A stretch of DNA of 64,000 nt, from assembly GCA_964468475.1 (NCBI GenBank), contig CAYXUL010000013.1, positions 1-64,000 of the forward strand, written 5' to 3'. How positions within the stretch are numbered: the stretch's first letter is position 1; the number at the start of each line of letters is the position of its first letter. The notes below the pieces were generated by a model. It saw only the letters and a list, made by a program, of their open reading frames with translations, ran no database searches and was not told the origin of the DNA. A program made the translations under genes and the position numbers. The DNA is from JBECKX01 sp964468475 (GTDB lineage Bacteria > Zixibacteria > MSB-5A5 > CAIYYT01). Positions 40,406-49,278 of this stretch are shown here, in pieces.

Positions 40406-42718
40406 ATGCCCACTTCGGAGCCCGATAAGCACCGCCGCTTGAAAAAGGAACTCCTTCTGAATCTGGCCGATCTCGTCATGATTCAGCTCTCGTTCCTTTT
40501 GGCCATTCTGCTGTTTCACAACCTCAAATCGGTACGAAACGAGCTTGGGGAGACCCTCGCCTATTTCCTCGGTTTGCCAAACCTGGCGATTACAGCCTAT
40601 TGGCTGGTGCTGATCAATCTCTCGCGCTTTGTTAAGGGACTTTTTCCGCAGAGCCTCTATGGCGAAATCCTGCGGATCTTCAATGTCGTTTCGCTCGGCG
40701 TAGTGTTGATCATCTTCGCCGTGGTCGATTTCAGCGATCCTCATTCATTCTTCTCGACCTCTAAGTTCATCGTTTTCACCTACTGGGTGTCGTTGGTGCT
40801 CTTGCTCAGCCTGAATCGCATGTTTGTCTATCGTGCCAGGGACAGCGTTGCTGCCGAAAAAACCGATGAAATGATCACGCCGCTTCTGGTACCGAGGCGG
40901 CTTCTGATAGTGCTCGTCGATCTTATCATAATTGCAGCCTCATATTACTCAGCGTTTTTGATTCGATTTGAGGGCGCAATCCCTGCGGCTGATCTTAAGA
41001 GCCTCGAAGCCAGTTTGCCGGTCGTCATCATTCTCCGCTTTAGCATGCTGCTCTATTTTCGTCTCTATTCGGGCTATTACCGTTACGCTTCGATAAGTGA
41101 TTTGACACAGATACTTAAGGCGGTCACTGCCGGCAGCGTGCTGATTGGCATTCCCACCTACTTCCTCGGCTTCGGCAACATACCGCGAGGCGTATTCGTG
41201 ATCGACTGGCTGCTTCTGGTAGTTCTGCTCGGCGGATCACGATTCCTGCTCCGAGCTGTCAGAGAGATGGTTCCGGGGATGCTTCGTCAGGGTAAACGCA
41301 CCTTTGTCATCGGCGCCGGATCGGCCGGCGAAATGATGCTGCGTGAACTGCGCAAGTCGCCTATGGGTTATCGCCCGGTCGGCTTGATCGATGATGATGC
41401 CGCCAAGCAGGGGATGCGCATTCACGGCGTCACCGTTCTGGGGAACTCGCATGACATGGGCAAGCTGGCGGACAAGCACAATGTGACTGACGCCATCATT
41501 GCGATACCCTCCGCCACCGGTAAACAGATGCGAGAGATGATTGAGGCGTGTCGGCGGGCTCACCTCGACTTCAAGAGTTTGCCGCCGCTTAGAGAGATTA
41601 TTCATGGTCAGGTAAACCTCAGCCAGGTGCGCAATATCAAAGTAGAGGACTTGCTGGGGCGAACACCGGTGCGGCTTGACAATAATGCCATGGCGCGGTT
41701 CCTCCACGATAAGAGAGTTCTGGTTACAGGAGGTGGCGGGTCGATCGGCGCCGAAATTTGCCGACAGGTGCTTGAGTTTGCGCCCGCTGAACTGGTTATC
41801 GTCGAACGGGCTGAGAATCGTCTCTACGAAGTCATGCTTGAATTGCAGAGTCGCGACGAGTCAAGTCACTTGATTCCACACGTGGCAGACATCAATGACC
41901 CGGGTCGCATGGACCAAATCTTCTCGGAGCAACAGCCGCAAGTTGTGTTTCATGCTGCCGCCTACAAGCAGGTTCCGCTGATGGAGCTATTTCCGGAAGA
42001 AGCTGTTCGTAATAATGTCTTCGGTACGCGCACGCTGGTAGAACTCGCGGACAAACATCAGGTCGATGCATTTGTGATGATCTCGACCGACAAGGCGGTG
42101 CGGCCCGCCTCGGTGATGGGCGCGACAAAGCGCATCGCGGAAATCCTGGTGCAGTGCTTTGCGCGCAGATCGAACACATCTTATATGACCGTGCGTTTCG
42201 GCAATGTGCTCGGCTCCGATGGCTCGGTGGTGCCCATTTTCCAGCGACAAATAGAGGCAGGCGGCCCGGTAACTGTCACTCACCCCGATATGACGCGTTA
42301 TTTCATGACAATCCAGGAAGCTTCCCGACTGGTCATGCAGGCGGCGGCCCTGGGGCGCACCGGGGATATCATGGTGCTTAACATGGGTGAGCCGGTAAGA
42401 ATTGTCGATCTGGCTAAGGCAATGATTACTCTCGCCGGCGGGATTCCGGATGAAGGAATCAAGATTTCTTTCATCGGCCTGCGACCTGGGGAGAAGCTGT
42501 CCGAAGAATTGTTCGACGAAGAGGGGTTGACCGGTTCCGACCATGAGAATATACTGGTGGCTCGTGCGACCGAATATGATTGGACCTCTATCGATAACGA
42601 GCTGCAGACGTTGCACGAACTGACATTGCAGCGGAACAGAGAGAAAATCCTGGAGAAGATACGGGAAGTGCTTCCCACTTTCCGGGCAGACAATGCGACC
42701 GTTGAATCTGAAGTGTGA
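40406..42718 (+). CDS. Membrane-bound nucleotide-sugar 4,6-dehydratase (WbpM/PglF/CapD type) with doubled membrane region
   Basis: The C-terminal half of this 770-residue protein (from about 430) is an extended short-chain dehydrogenase domain: VLVTGGGGSIGAEICRQVL, FHAAAYKQVPLME, and the catalytic STDKAV with VMGATKR, where Met replaces the usual Tyr as in PglF/WbpM. Before it lies a CoA-binding-like Rossmann region (FVIGAGSAGEMMLREL) and a four-helix membrane bundle (about 165-290). Unusually, a further bundle of about four helices precedes this (about 15-145), ending NRMFVYRARD, resembling the N-terminus of polyprenyl-phosphate sugar transferases. It probably starts synthesis of a 4-keto or bacillosamine-type sugar. 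Confidence 0.9.
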   Translation: MPTSEPDKHRRLKKELLLNLADLVMIQLSFLLAILLFHNLKSVRNELGETLAYFLGLPNLAITAYWLVLINLSRFVKGLFPQSLYGEILRIFNVVSLGVVLIIFAVVDFSDPHSFFSTSKFIVFTYWVSLVLLLSLNRMFVYRARDSVAAEKTDEMITPLLVPRRLLIVLVDLIIIAASYYSAFLIRFEGAIPAADLKSLEASLPVVIILRFSMLLYFRLYSGYYRYASISDLTQILKAVTAGSVLIGIPTYFLGFGNIPRGVFVIDWLLLVVLLGGSRFLLRAVREMVPGMLRQGKRTFVIGAGSAGEMMLRELRKSPMGYRPVGLIDDDAAKQGMRIHGVTVLGNSHDMGKLADKHNVTDAIIAIPSATGKQMREMIEACRRAHLDFKSLPPLREIIHGQVNLSQVRNIKVEDLLGRTPVRLDNNAMARFLHDKRVLVTGGGGSIGAEICRQVLEFAPAELVIVERAENRLYEVMLELQSRDESSHLIPHVADINDPGRMDQIFSEQQPQVVFHAAAYKQVPLMELFPEEAVRNNVFGTRTLVELADKHQVDAFVMISTDKAVRPASVMGATKRIAEILVQCFARRSNTSYMTVRFGNVLGSDGSVVPIFQRQIEAGGPVTVTHPDMTRYFMTIQEASRLVMQAAALGRTGDIMVLNMGEPVRIVDLAKAMITLAGGIPDEGIKISFIGLRPGEKLSEELFDEEGLTGSDHENILVARATEYDWTSIDNELQTLHELTLQRNREKILEKIREVLPTFRADNATVESEV

Positions 42719-42736
42719 CCAAGGAATAACAGAAAC

Positions 42737-44005
42737 ATGCTCGATTTGAAGTTCATTCGCGAAAACAGCGAAAAAGTGGCAACCGGCATAAAGCTGAAAA
42801 ATGTTGATATCGATGTTCAGGGCGTGATCAATCTCGACAAGAGCCGTCGTGAGGTTATCCAGCAGCTGGAATCGCTGCGGAAACAGCGCAACGATGTTAC
42901 CGCTGAAATCGCCAAGCTCAAGAAAAATAAAGAGGATGCCTCCGAGAAGATCGCGAGCATGAAAAGCGTCAATACGGAAATTTCAACTTTCGAAGCGGAG
43001 CTGCGGGACACGGAGGCACAACTGAACGAGGTGCTCTATGCCATTCCAAATCTTCCTCACGATTCTGTCCCGGTCGGCGGCGAAGAAGACGCAGTGGAAG
43101 TTCGCAGTTGGGGTGAACAGCCGCAGTTTGACTTTGAAGCCCGTCCGCATTGGGAGTTGGGTGAAGCCCTGGGATTGATTGATCTGGAGCGCGGCGCCAA
43201 ACTCTCCGGCTCAGGTTTTATCCTGTTCACCGGCGCCGGAGCACGCCTGGAGCGCGCCCTGATCAACCTGATGATTGACATCCATACGAACGAACACGGC
43301 TACACCGAAGTCTCGCCGCCATTTATGGTCAATACCACGACAATGACCGGCACCGGGCAACTTCCTAAAATGGAAGAGGATATGTACCAGCTCGCCGACC
43401 AGACCTTGTGGCTGGTGCCAACCGCCGAAGTTCCCGTTACGAATATCCACGCCAATGAGATCCTGCCACCGGATGCTTTACCGAAGTTGTTTGTCGCTTA
43501 CACTCCCTGTTTTCGCAGAGAAGCCGGTGCCGCCGGCAAGGATACTCGCGGCCTAATCAGGGTGCATCAGTTCGATAAGGTTGAGATGGTGCGGATCGTC
43601 AAGCCGGAGACATCGTACGACGAGTTGGAGATCATCACCAAACACGCGGAAAGAATTCTGCAGCTACTTGACCTGCACTATCGCGTTCGTGAATTGGCGA
43701 CCGGTGACCTCTCCTTCGCCGCCGCCAAATGTTACGACCTCGAGGTTTGGGCGCCGGGGGTAGGGAAATACCTGGAGGTTTCTTCCTGTTCCAACTTCGA
43801 AGATTTTCAGGCACGGCGGATGAACATGCGCTATCGGCCCGCTGAGGGAGAAAAGCCGGAATTTCCACATACCCTCAATGGTTCCGGGCTGGCACTGCCG
43901 CGCACCGTTATAGCGATCCTGGAAAGCTACCAGACCGAGGATGGCAAAATCAGGGTGCCTGAGGCCCTGCAGCCGTATCTCGGTGGCCGGAAGCTGATTG
44001 CATAA
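42737..44005 (+). CDS. serS: Seryl-tRNA synthetase
   Basis: SerRS (422 residues) charges tRNA-Ser. It begins MLDLKFIRENSEKVATGIK with the long N-terminal coiled-coil arm (about 30-105) that reads the tRNA variable arm; class II motifs follow: motif 2 in CFRREAGAAGKDTRGLIRVHQFDKVEM and motif 3 in GSGLALPRTVIAILE. AAGGA lies about 11 bases upstream of the ATG. Although it directly follows the glycan locus it looks like the head of the next gene group. Confidence 0.97.
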   Translation: MLDLKFIRENSEKVATGIKLKNVDIDVQGVINLDKSRREVIQQLESLRKQRNDVTAEIAKLKKNKEDASEKIASMKSVNTEISTFEAELRDTEAQLNEVLYAIPNLPHDSVPVGGEEDAVEVRSWGEQPQFDFEARPHWELGEALGLIDLERGAKLSGSGFILFTGAGARLERALINLMIDIHTNEHGYTEVSPPFMVNTTTMTGTGQLPKMEEDMYQLADQTLWLVPTAEVPVTNIHANEILPPDALPKLFVAYTPCFRREAGAAGKDTRGLIRVHQFDKVEMVRIVKPETSYDELEIITKHAERILQLLDLHYRVRELATGDLSFAAAKCYDLEVWAPGVGKYLEVSSCSNFEDFQARRMNMRYRPAEGEKPEFPHTLNGSGLALPRTVIAILESYQTEDGKIRVPEALQPYLGGRKLIA

Positions 44006-44012
44006 CTCTGCC

Positions 44013-45293
44013 ATGAAATTCAAGCGTCTCAAATCACAAGCAGGTCTGGCGGCACTTCCCGGCCTGTTCAAAGCATTTATCTTCTTCGGCACGATCACCA
44101 TCGCCGCGCTCTTCGTAATCTACACCCAGTTCTTGATTACTCGTCTGCAGGATTACATCAAACGCGACGTTCGCATGTGGGCGAAACTGTGGGAGTTGGC
44201 TGGCGCCGAGGATTCTTCCCCGCGTGTTAACGCTGTGATCTTTGAGGAGATTATCCAGAAAGCTTACTTCCCCATTATCGTTACCGATCATAAACACCAT
44301 CCCGTGCTCTGGGCGCGCATTCCCGGGGTGGCGGACAACGATACTACCGAAACCGGCTATAACGAGATTCTCAAGAAATCGCATGAGATGGAGCAAGCCA
44401 ACGGCGAGACTCCCGTATCGTGGAACGGGCAGGTGATCCAGTATATCCTTTACGACTATCCGCCTTTGGTGCAGCAACTGCAACTGATGCCATTCATTGA
44501 GATCGGGGTAGTGGGGGTGTTCCTGATCGTCGGCTTCGTGGGTTTTCGCAATATCCAGCGTTCGGAGCAGCGAAATATCTGGGTTGGCATGGCCAAGGAG
44601 ACCGCCCACCAGCTGGGAACTCCTTTATCATCCATGATGGGCTGGCTGGAGCTGCTTGAATCCAAGATTGAAAGCGGGGAAATTAAAGAAGAATTCGCCG
44701 GCAGCAACGGTCTGAGAAGTGTCCTCAGCAAGATGCAGAATGATGTCAGACGCCTTGACCGCGTCGCCAACCGTTTTGGGCAGATCGGGTCGATTCCGGA
44801 AACCAGATATATGGATTTGAATCCGTTGATTCAGGAAGTTGTCACCTATTACTGCCAGCGCCTGCCGCACGGTGGCAAGGGCATCCGTATCGAATTCACA
44901 CCTGGCGAAGATATCTGTGCCAGGGTGAATCCGGAGTTATTTACCTGGGTTATTGAGAATCTGATAAAGAATTCGCTTCAGGCAACAGATCAGAAAACTG
45001 GCTTGATAAAAGTCGCGTCAACGCGCGTAAAAGAGGGTAAGATTATATGCGTGACCGTCACCGACACCGGCAGCGGCATCCCCGCAAATCTTCAGAAGAA
45101 GGTGTTTCAGACCGGTTTCTCGACCAAGAAACGAGGTTGGGGACTGGGACTTTCGCTGGCACGGAGAATCATACAAGATTATCACAATGGGAGGATCTTC
45201 CTGAAAGAATCGATACCGAACGAGCACACGACATTCCAGATTTCGCTGGACTACTGTCCCGGTCCCGATTCTGCAGAGAAAGGAAGAGCTTGA
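44013..45293 (+). CDS. Membrane sensor histidine kinase, PorY-like
   Basis: The 426-residue kinase has a transmembrane helix at about 20-42, an extracytoplasmic sensor region of some 100 residues, a second helix at about 150-172, then a HisKA domain with phospho-acceptor His199 in MAKETAHQLGTPLSSMMGWLELL and an HATPase domain (NPELFTWVIENLIKNSLQAT, DTGSGI, KRGWGLGLSLARRI). No HAMP domain lies between. The H-box matches PorY-type kinases, and the stop overlaps a PorX homologue by one base, so the two form a cognate pair. The signal is unknown. ATG 44013 is used; a TTG 5 codons upstream overlaps serS. Confidence 0.88.
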   Translation: MKFKRLKSQAGLAALPGLFKAFIFFGTITIAALFVIYTQFLITRLQDYIKRDVRMWAKLWELAGAEDSSPRVNAVIFEEIIQKAYFPIIVTDHKHHPVLWARIPGVADNDTTETGYNEILKKSHEMEQANGETPVSWNGQVIQYILYDYPPLVQQLQLMPFIEIGVVGVFLIVGFVGFRNIQRSEQRNIWVGMAKETAHQLGTPLSSMMGWLELLESKIESGEIKEEFAGSNGLRSVLSKMQNDVRRLDRVANRFGQIGSIPETRYMDLNPLIQEVVTYYCQRLPHGGKGIRIEFTPGEDICARVNPELFTWVIENLIKNSLQATDQKTGLIKVASTRVKEGKIICVTVTDTGSGIPANLQKKVFQTGFSTKKRGWGLGLSLARRIIQDYHNGRIFLKESIPNEHTTFQISLDYCPGPDSAEKGRA

Positions 45294-46855
45294 TGGCTGC
45301 TGACGAGAAACGAGTTTTGTGGGTCGATGACGAGATCGACCTGCTCGAATCGCACCGCATTGTCCTGGAGGGAAAGGGCTTTAAAATCACACCGGTAGCG
45401 TCCGGAGAGGATGCACTGGTTGAGATAGAGAAGAGTACCTACGACCTGGTTCTTCTGGATGAGATGATGCCCGGTATGGATGGTCTCACGACGCTGGAAG
45501 AGATCAAGCGGATTAAACCACATATCCCCGTCGTGATGGTGACCAAGTCGGAAGAAGAACAGCTGATGAATCAGGCGATCGGTAAGAACATCGCCGATTA
45601 CATAGTCAAGCCGGTGAATCCTTCACAGGTCGTTGCCGTGGCTAAGAAAATCCTTGAATCAAGGCGTCTGCAGAGCGATTCAGTTCGCACCGACTATGTC
45701 CAGAGATTCAATCAGTTGCGCACCAAGCTGTACGGGCCAATGGAACCGGCGGATTGGGTGGAGATACATCGCCTGCTGTCGCAGTGGGACATCGACATTG
45801 ACAGAATCGATGACGACGGCCTCAAGGAGAGCCATAAGTCGCAGAAAAAGGAATTCAACGTTGAATTCTATCGGTACATCCTCCGCGAATACACGGAGTG
45901 GCTGCAAAACGGCAACGGCCCAACTTTATCGCCGCAAGTCGTCAAGGAGTATGTGGCGCCACTTGTAAATGAAGAAAAGCCGACTTTCTTCATTGTCATC
46001 GATTGCATGAGGCTCGACCAGTGGATGGTGATAGAGCCGATCATCGCTGAGTATTTCGAAATTGAAGTTGATTATTACTTCTCGATCCTTCCCACAGCCA
46101 CACCATTCTCGCGCAATGCGATCTTTTCCGGTATGTTTCCCGACGACCTCGCCAAGCACAAACCGGAAATCTGGGAAGGTGGTACTGCCGATGAGCGCAG
46201 CCTGAACCGCTTCGAGGGAGAACTATTGGCGGAGCAGTACAAGCGGCTGCGTATCAAGGCTCCCGGTGAGCCGAAATATTTCAAAATCAGTGACCTGCGT
46301 GAGGATGAGGGCTTCGTCAAGAGAATGTCGAGTCATCAAAATACGCCGCTGTTCGCGATAGTCTTCAATTTCCTCGATATCCTCGTGCATGGCAGATCAC
46401 AGTCGCGGGCGTTGCAGCAGATCGCGCCGGACGAAGCGGCGTTTCGTTCTCTTTTGCTCTCATGGTTCAATCACTCTACGCTGATTGACATCGTAAAGCA
46501 TGTCGCCCAGATCGGCGCCAAGTGTGTTATCACCACTGATCATGGCTCGATCCTGGGAACGCGCGGCACCATCGCCTATGGCAAGAGGGATACGTCCACC
46601 AATCTTCGCTACAAGTATGGCGACAATCTCAATTGTGATCCCAAGGAATCATTGTTGATAAAGAACCCCGACCAGTATCGCCTCCCCTCATTCAATCTGG
46701 CGACGACTTACTTGATTGCCACCGAGGACTACTATTTTGTCTATCCGACAAACTACAATGAGTACAATCGCCAATTCCAGAACAGCTTCCAGCATGGCGG
46801 GATTACTCTTGAAGAAATGATCGTTCCGGTGGCGACATTAAGCCCGAAAAGCTAA
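45293..46855 (+). CDS. porX: PorX-like response regulator with PglZ domain
   Basis: The 520-residue protein has a receiver domain (acidic Asp12-Asp13, phospho-acceptor Asp56 in LLDEMMPGMDG, VKP loop), a helical linker (about 125-225) and a PglZ domain of the alkaline-phosphatase superfamily. Putative zinc/catalytic residues are Asp237 in IDCMRLDQW, Thr268 or Thr270 in PTATPFSRN, and Asp416-His417 in TTDHGS. This is the architecture of PorX, which in Bacteroidetes controls the type IX secretion system and hydrolyses oligonucleotides. The open frame extends upstream inside the kinase gene, but ATG 45293 overlaps the kinase stop as TGATG. Confidence 0.92.
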   Translation: MAADEKRVLWVDDEIDLLESHRIVLEGKGFKITPVASGEDALVEIEKSTYDLVLLDEMMPGMDGLTTLEEIKRIKPHIPVVMVTKSEEEQLMNQAIGKNIADYIVKPVNPSQVVAVAKKILESRRLQSDSVRTDYVQRFNQLRTKLYGPMEPADWVEIHRLLSQWDIDIDRIDDDGLKESHKSQKKEFNVEFYRYILREYTEWLQNGNGPTLSPQVVKEYVAPLVNEEKPTFFIVIDCMRLDQWMVIEPIIAEYFEIEVDYYFSILPTATPFSRNAIFSGMFPDDLAKHKPEIWEGGTADERSLNRFEGELLAEQYKRLRIKAPGEPKYFKISDLREDEGFVKRMSSHQNTPLFAIVFNFLDILVHGRSQSRALQQIAPDEAAFRSLLLSWFNHSTLIDIVKHVAQIGAKCVITTDHGSILGTRGTIAYGKRDTSTNLRYKYGDNLNCDPKESLLIKNPDQYRLPSFNLATTYLIATEDYYFVYPTNYNEYNRQFQNSFQHGGITLEEMIVPVATLSPKS

Positions 46856-46867
46856 CCCTGAGCACAA

Positions 46868-47311
46868 ATGATCGACTGGCTGGAGAGAACCGCGTCAATC
46901 GCGCAAACTCATGAGTTGGCCGCCAGGCTGGCCGAGCAACTTGAGAGCGGCTCGGTGGTATTGCTCTACGGCGAGCTGGGCGCGGGCAAAACTGAGTTCG
47001 TGCGCGGTTTCGTGGCTGCCTTCGATGCAGCAACCAGGGTGTCATCTCCAACATTCACGCTGGTGAACAGCTACCCGACCAAGCCTCCTATTCATCATCT
47101 CGATCTGTACCGAATCTCTTCGGCAGGCGATCTTGCCGACCTTGGCCTGGATGAATACATCAATGGCGACGGTATCGCCTTGATTGAGTGGGCCGAAAAG
47201 TGCGAAGCAATCAGCTTTGGAAACTCAATTGGCGTGACAATTAGAATCGTATCGACCACAGAGCGCGAATTTAGAATTAAGGCGTTTACTAATGCTGATA
47301 TTGGCAATTGA
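46868..47311 (+). CDS. tsaE: tRNA threonylcarbamoyladenosine biosynthesis ATPase TsaE
   Basis: TsaE (147 residues) is the ATPase that recycles the TsaBD complex making t6A37 in ANN-decoding tRNAs. Walker A GELGAGKTEFVRG lies near residue 36, followed by VSSPTFTLVNSY, HHLDLYRI and LIEWAEK, all family features. It overlaps tsaB by 20 bases, which places two t6A genes in one transcript. The starting ATG is 12 bases after porX and has a poor ribosome site. Confidence 0.95.
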   Translation: MIDWLERTASIAQTHELAARLAEQLESGSVVLLYGELGAGKTEFVRGFVAAFDAATRVSSPTFTLVNSYPTKPPIHHLDLYRISSAGDLADLGLDEYINGDGIALIEWAEKCEAISFGNSIGVTIRIVSTTEREFRIKAFTNADIGN

Positions 47312-48386
47312 CAGTGCCAGCGACCATCTCAAGATTGGGCTTGCCGATGAACAACGAATTCTCGGCAGCTTTGATGGTCCGCCTGATCGCTCGCACTCCG
47401 AGAAAATTGTCGTGGCACTTGACTCACTGTTGCGCAAGGCTAATGTTGCCCCACCGCAGCTTGACCTGATCGCCGTCGCCACCGGACCGGGATCATTTAC
47501 CGGGCTCAGAATCGGCATCGCAACGGTTCTGGGGTTGGCAGAGGCGTGGAACAAGCCGATCATCGGTGCGACCAATGCACAGCTCGCGACGAAATTCTAT
47601 TCGCGTCGAGGCCTGCGCCCGGTGCTGCTTTTTCACTGCCGGGCTGATCAATTCTATGTCGCCGACAATGGCGCCCCGATCTACGTTGATACCTGGAAGC
47701 AGATTCGGTCACGCTACCAGGACAGAACCTACGCCGGAACCGGGGTGGAGAAGCTGCTGAGAGGCGGGGAAGTCATTGACGCCGCACATCTCGCTGATCC
47801 TCTAATCTACTCAGCAGGGGAACTTGCGCAAATGGTGGCACAAGAGCACGATTCCTTCGAGCGATTGAATCCGGTGAATCTGGATGTGAACTACTTCCTT
47901 AAGTCACAGCCTGAACAGAAGCGTGAGCAGGCAGGTTCGGCATTCATTATCGACGACATGATACAGCGTGATCTGCCGGACATCACCCGCATCGAAGAGG
48001 CTACTTTTGCAGATAGTTGGACTGAGGAAAACTTCCGTTCTGACATGAACAACTCGCACACGATCACACTGGCGGCCCGCAAAGGGACTCGCTGCGTCGG
48101 CTACGCAGTTTGCATCGCGATCGACGAATACGGCTACATCGCTAATATCGCCGTGGACAAAGAGTTACGATCTCAGGGAGTCGGCGCAATGCTCCTCAAA
48201 GAGCTGGCAGACAGGCTGAAAAAGAAGAAGATTCAGCAGATTGTGCTCGATGTGCGAATCTCAAATATTCGCGCAATCGAGTTTTACAAGGAGCATGGAT
48301 TTACTATCTTGACGCGACGGGAAGGGTTTTATTCGAGTCCGCCTGAAGATTCCTACACCATGCTGCGCGCACAGGAGGAGGAGTAA
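47292..48386 (+). CDS. tsaB-rimI: TsaB-RimI fusion protein
   Basis: Residues 1-215 are TsaB: MLILAIDSASDHLKIGLAD and VATGPGSFTGLRIGIATVLGLAEAWNKP, the scaffold that binds TsaD for t6A synthesis. Residues 220-364 are a GNAT acetyltransferase of the RimI type (MIQRDLPDITRIEEATFADSWTEENF, IANIAVDKELRSQGVGAMLLKELAD, VRISNIRAIEFYKEHGF), which acetylates the N-terminal alanine of S18. The two are often neighbours and sometimes fused; here the frame is continuous with a linker rich in Lys, Glu and Gln near 205-217. accD starts on the last base. Confidence 0.94.
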   Translation: MLILAIDSASDHLKIGLADEQRILGSFDGPPDRSHSEKIVVALDSLLRKANVAPPQLDLIAVATGPGSFTGLRIGIATVLGLAEAWNKPIIGATNAQLATKFYSRRGLRPVLLFHCRADQFYVADNGAPIYVDTWKQIRSRYQDRTYAGTGVEKLLRGGEVIDAAHLADPLIYSAGELAQMVAQEHDSFERLNPVNLDVNYFLKSQPEQKREQAGSAFIIDDMIQRDLPDITRIEEATFADSWTEENFRSDMNNSHTITLAARKGTRCVGYAVCIAIDEYGYIANIAVDKELRSQGVGAMLLKELADRLKKKKIQQIVLDVRISNIRAIEFYKEHGFTILTRREGFYSSPPEDSYTMLRAQEEE

Positions 48387-49222
48387 TGGAATGGTTTAAG
48401 CGCAAACCGAAGCCGCCCCCCACAGAACGCAAGGAGATTCCGGACGGTCTCTGGACCAAGTGCAACTCCTGTGGGGAGATCATCTACGTGCGGGAGTTGG
48501 AGAAAGCTCTCTGGGTGTGCAATAATTGCCAGTACCATTTTCGGATTCGCTCCACCGATTACATGGATATCCTCCTGGACAAGGACAGCTTCAGTGAGTA
48601 CGACGTCAATCTGGTGTCGCTGGACCCGCTATTATTCCGTGATTCCAAGCGTTATCCAGACCGTGTTGCCGCGGCGCGCCAGAAGACGGGACGTAATGAC
48701 GCGATCATCAGCGGAATCGGCGCGATCGAGCAGCGCCAGGTCTCATTTGCCGTGATGGACTTCTCCTTCATCGGCGGAAGTATGGGAAGTGTCGTCGGTG
48801 AGAAGATAGCGCGTACTATTGAGCGGGCCTTGGAGCGTGATATCCCGCTGATTATCGTTTCCTGCTCGGGCGGGGCAAGGATGCAGGAAGGTATACTTTC
48901 ATTGCTGCAAATGGCCAAGACTTCTGGTCTGCTGGCAAGACTGGCGCAAACCAAGAATCCATATATCTCAATCCTGACAAATCCAACAACCGCGGGCGTG
49001 ATGGCCAGTTATGCGTCGCTGGGGGATGTCATTATCGCCGAGCCGGGGGCGCTGCTTGGTTTTGCCGGGCGTCGCGTCATTGAGCAAACCATCAAGCAGC
49101 AACTTCCCGAAGATTTTCAAAGCTCCGAGTTTTTCAAAGAACACGGCTTTCTCGATAAAATCGTCGAACGTCATGAACTGCGCAGCACCGTGAGTCTGCT
49201 GCTCGATTATTTCACTCCCTGA
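48386..49222 (+). CDS. accD: Acetyl-CoA carboxylase carboxyltransferase subunit beta
   Basis: AccD (278 residues) with AccA moves the carboxyl group from biotin to acetyl-CoA, the first step of fatty-acid synthesis. The N-terminal zinc ribbon has Cys26, Cys29, Cys45 and Cys48; the crotonase-like domain shows DFSFIGGSMGSVVGEKI, SCSGGARMQEGILSLLQMAKTS, NPTTAGVMASYASLGDVIIAEPGALLGFAGRRVIEQT. AccA is not in the window. ATG 48386 overlaps the preceding stop, with GGAGGAG directly upstream. Confidence 0.97.
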   Translation: MEWFKRKPKPPPTERKEIPDGLWTKCNSCGEIIYVRELEKALWVCNNCQYHFRIRSTDYMDILLDKDSFSEYDVNLVSLDPLLFRDSKRYPDRVAAARQKTGRNDAIISGIGAIEQRQVSFAVMDFSFIGGSMGSVVGEKIARTIERALERDIPLIIVSCSGGARMQEGILSLLQMAKTSGLLARLAQTKNPYISILTNPTTAGVMASYASLGDVIIAEPGALLGFAGRRVIEQTIKQQLPEDFQSSEFFKEHGFLDKIVERHELRSTVSLLLDYFTP

Positions 49223-49278
49223 TCTCAGGCGTCAACAGGCTGTCTTGGCCTCAATCTCCACGCAATTGAAGAATCACA

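Noticed and set aside
45047..45292. Extended N-terminus of the PorX gene inside the kinase gene
   Set aside because: It overlaps the kinase catalytic domain in another frame; the receiver domain begins exactly at ATG 45293.
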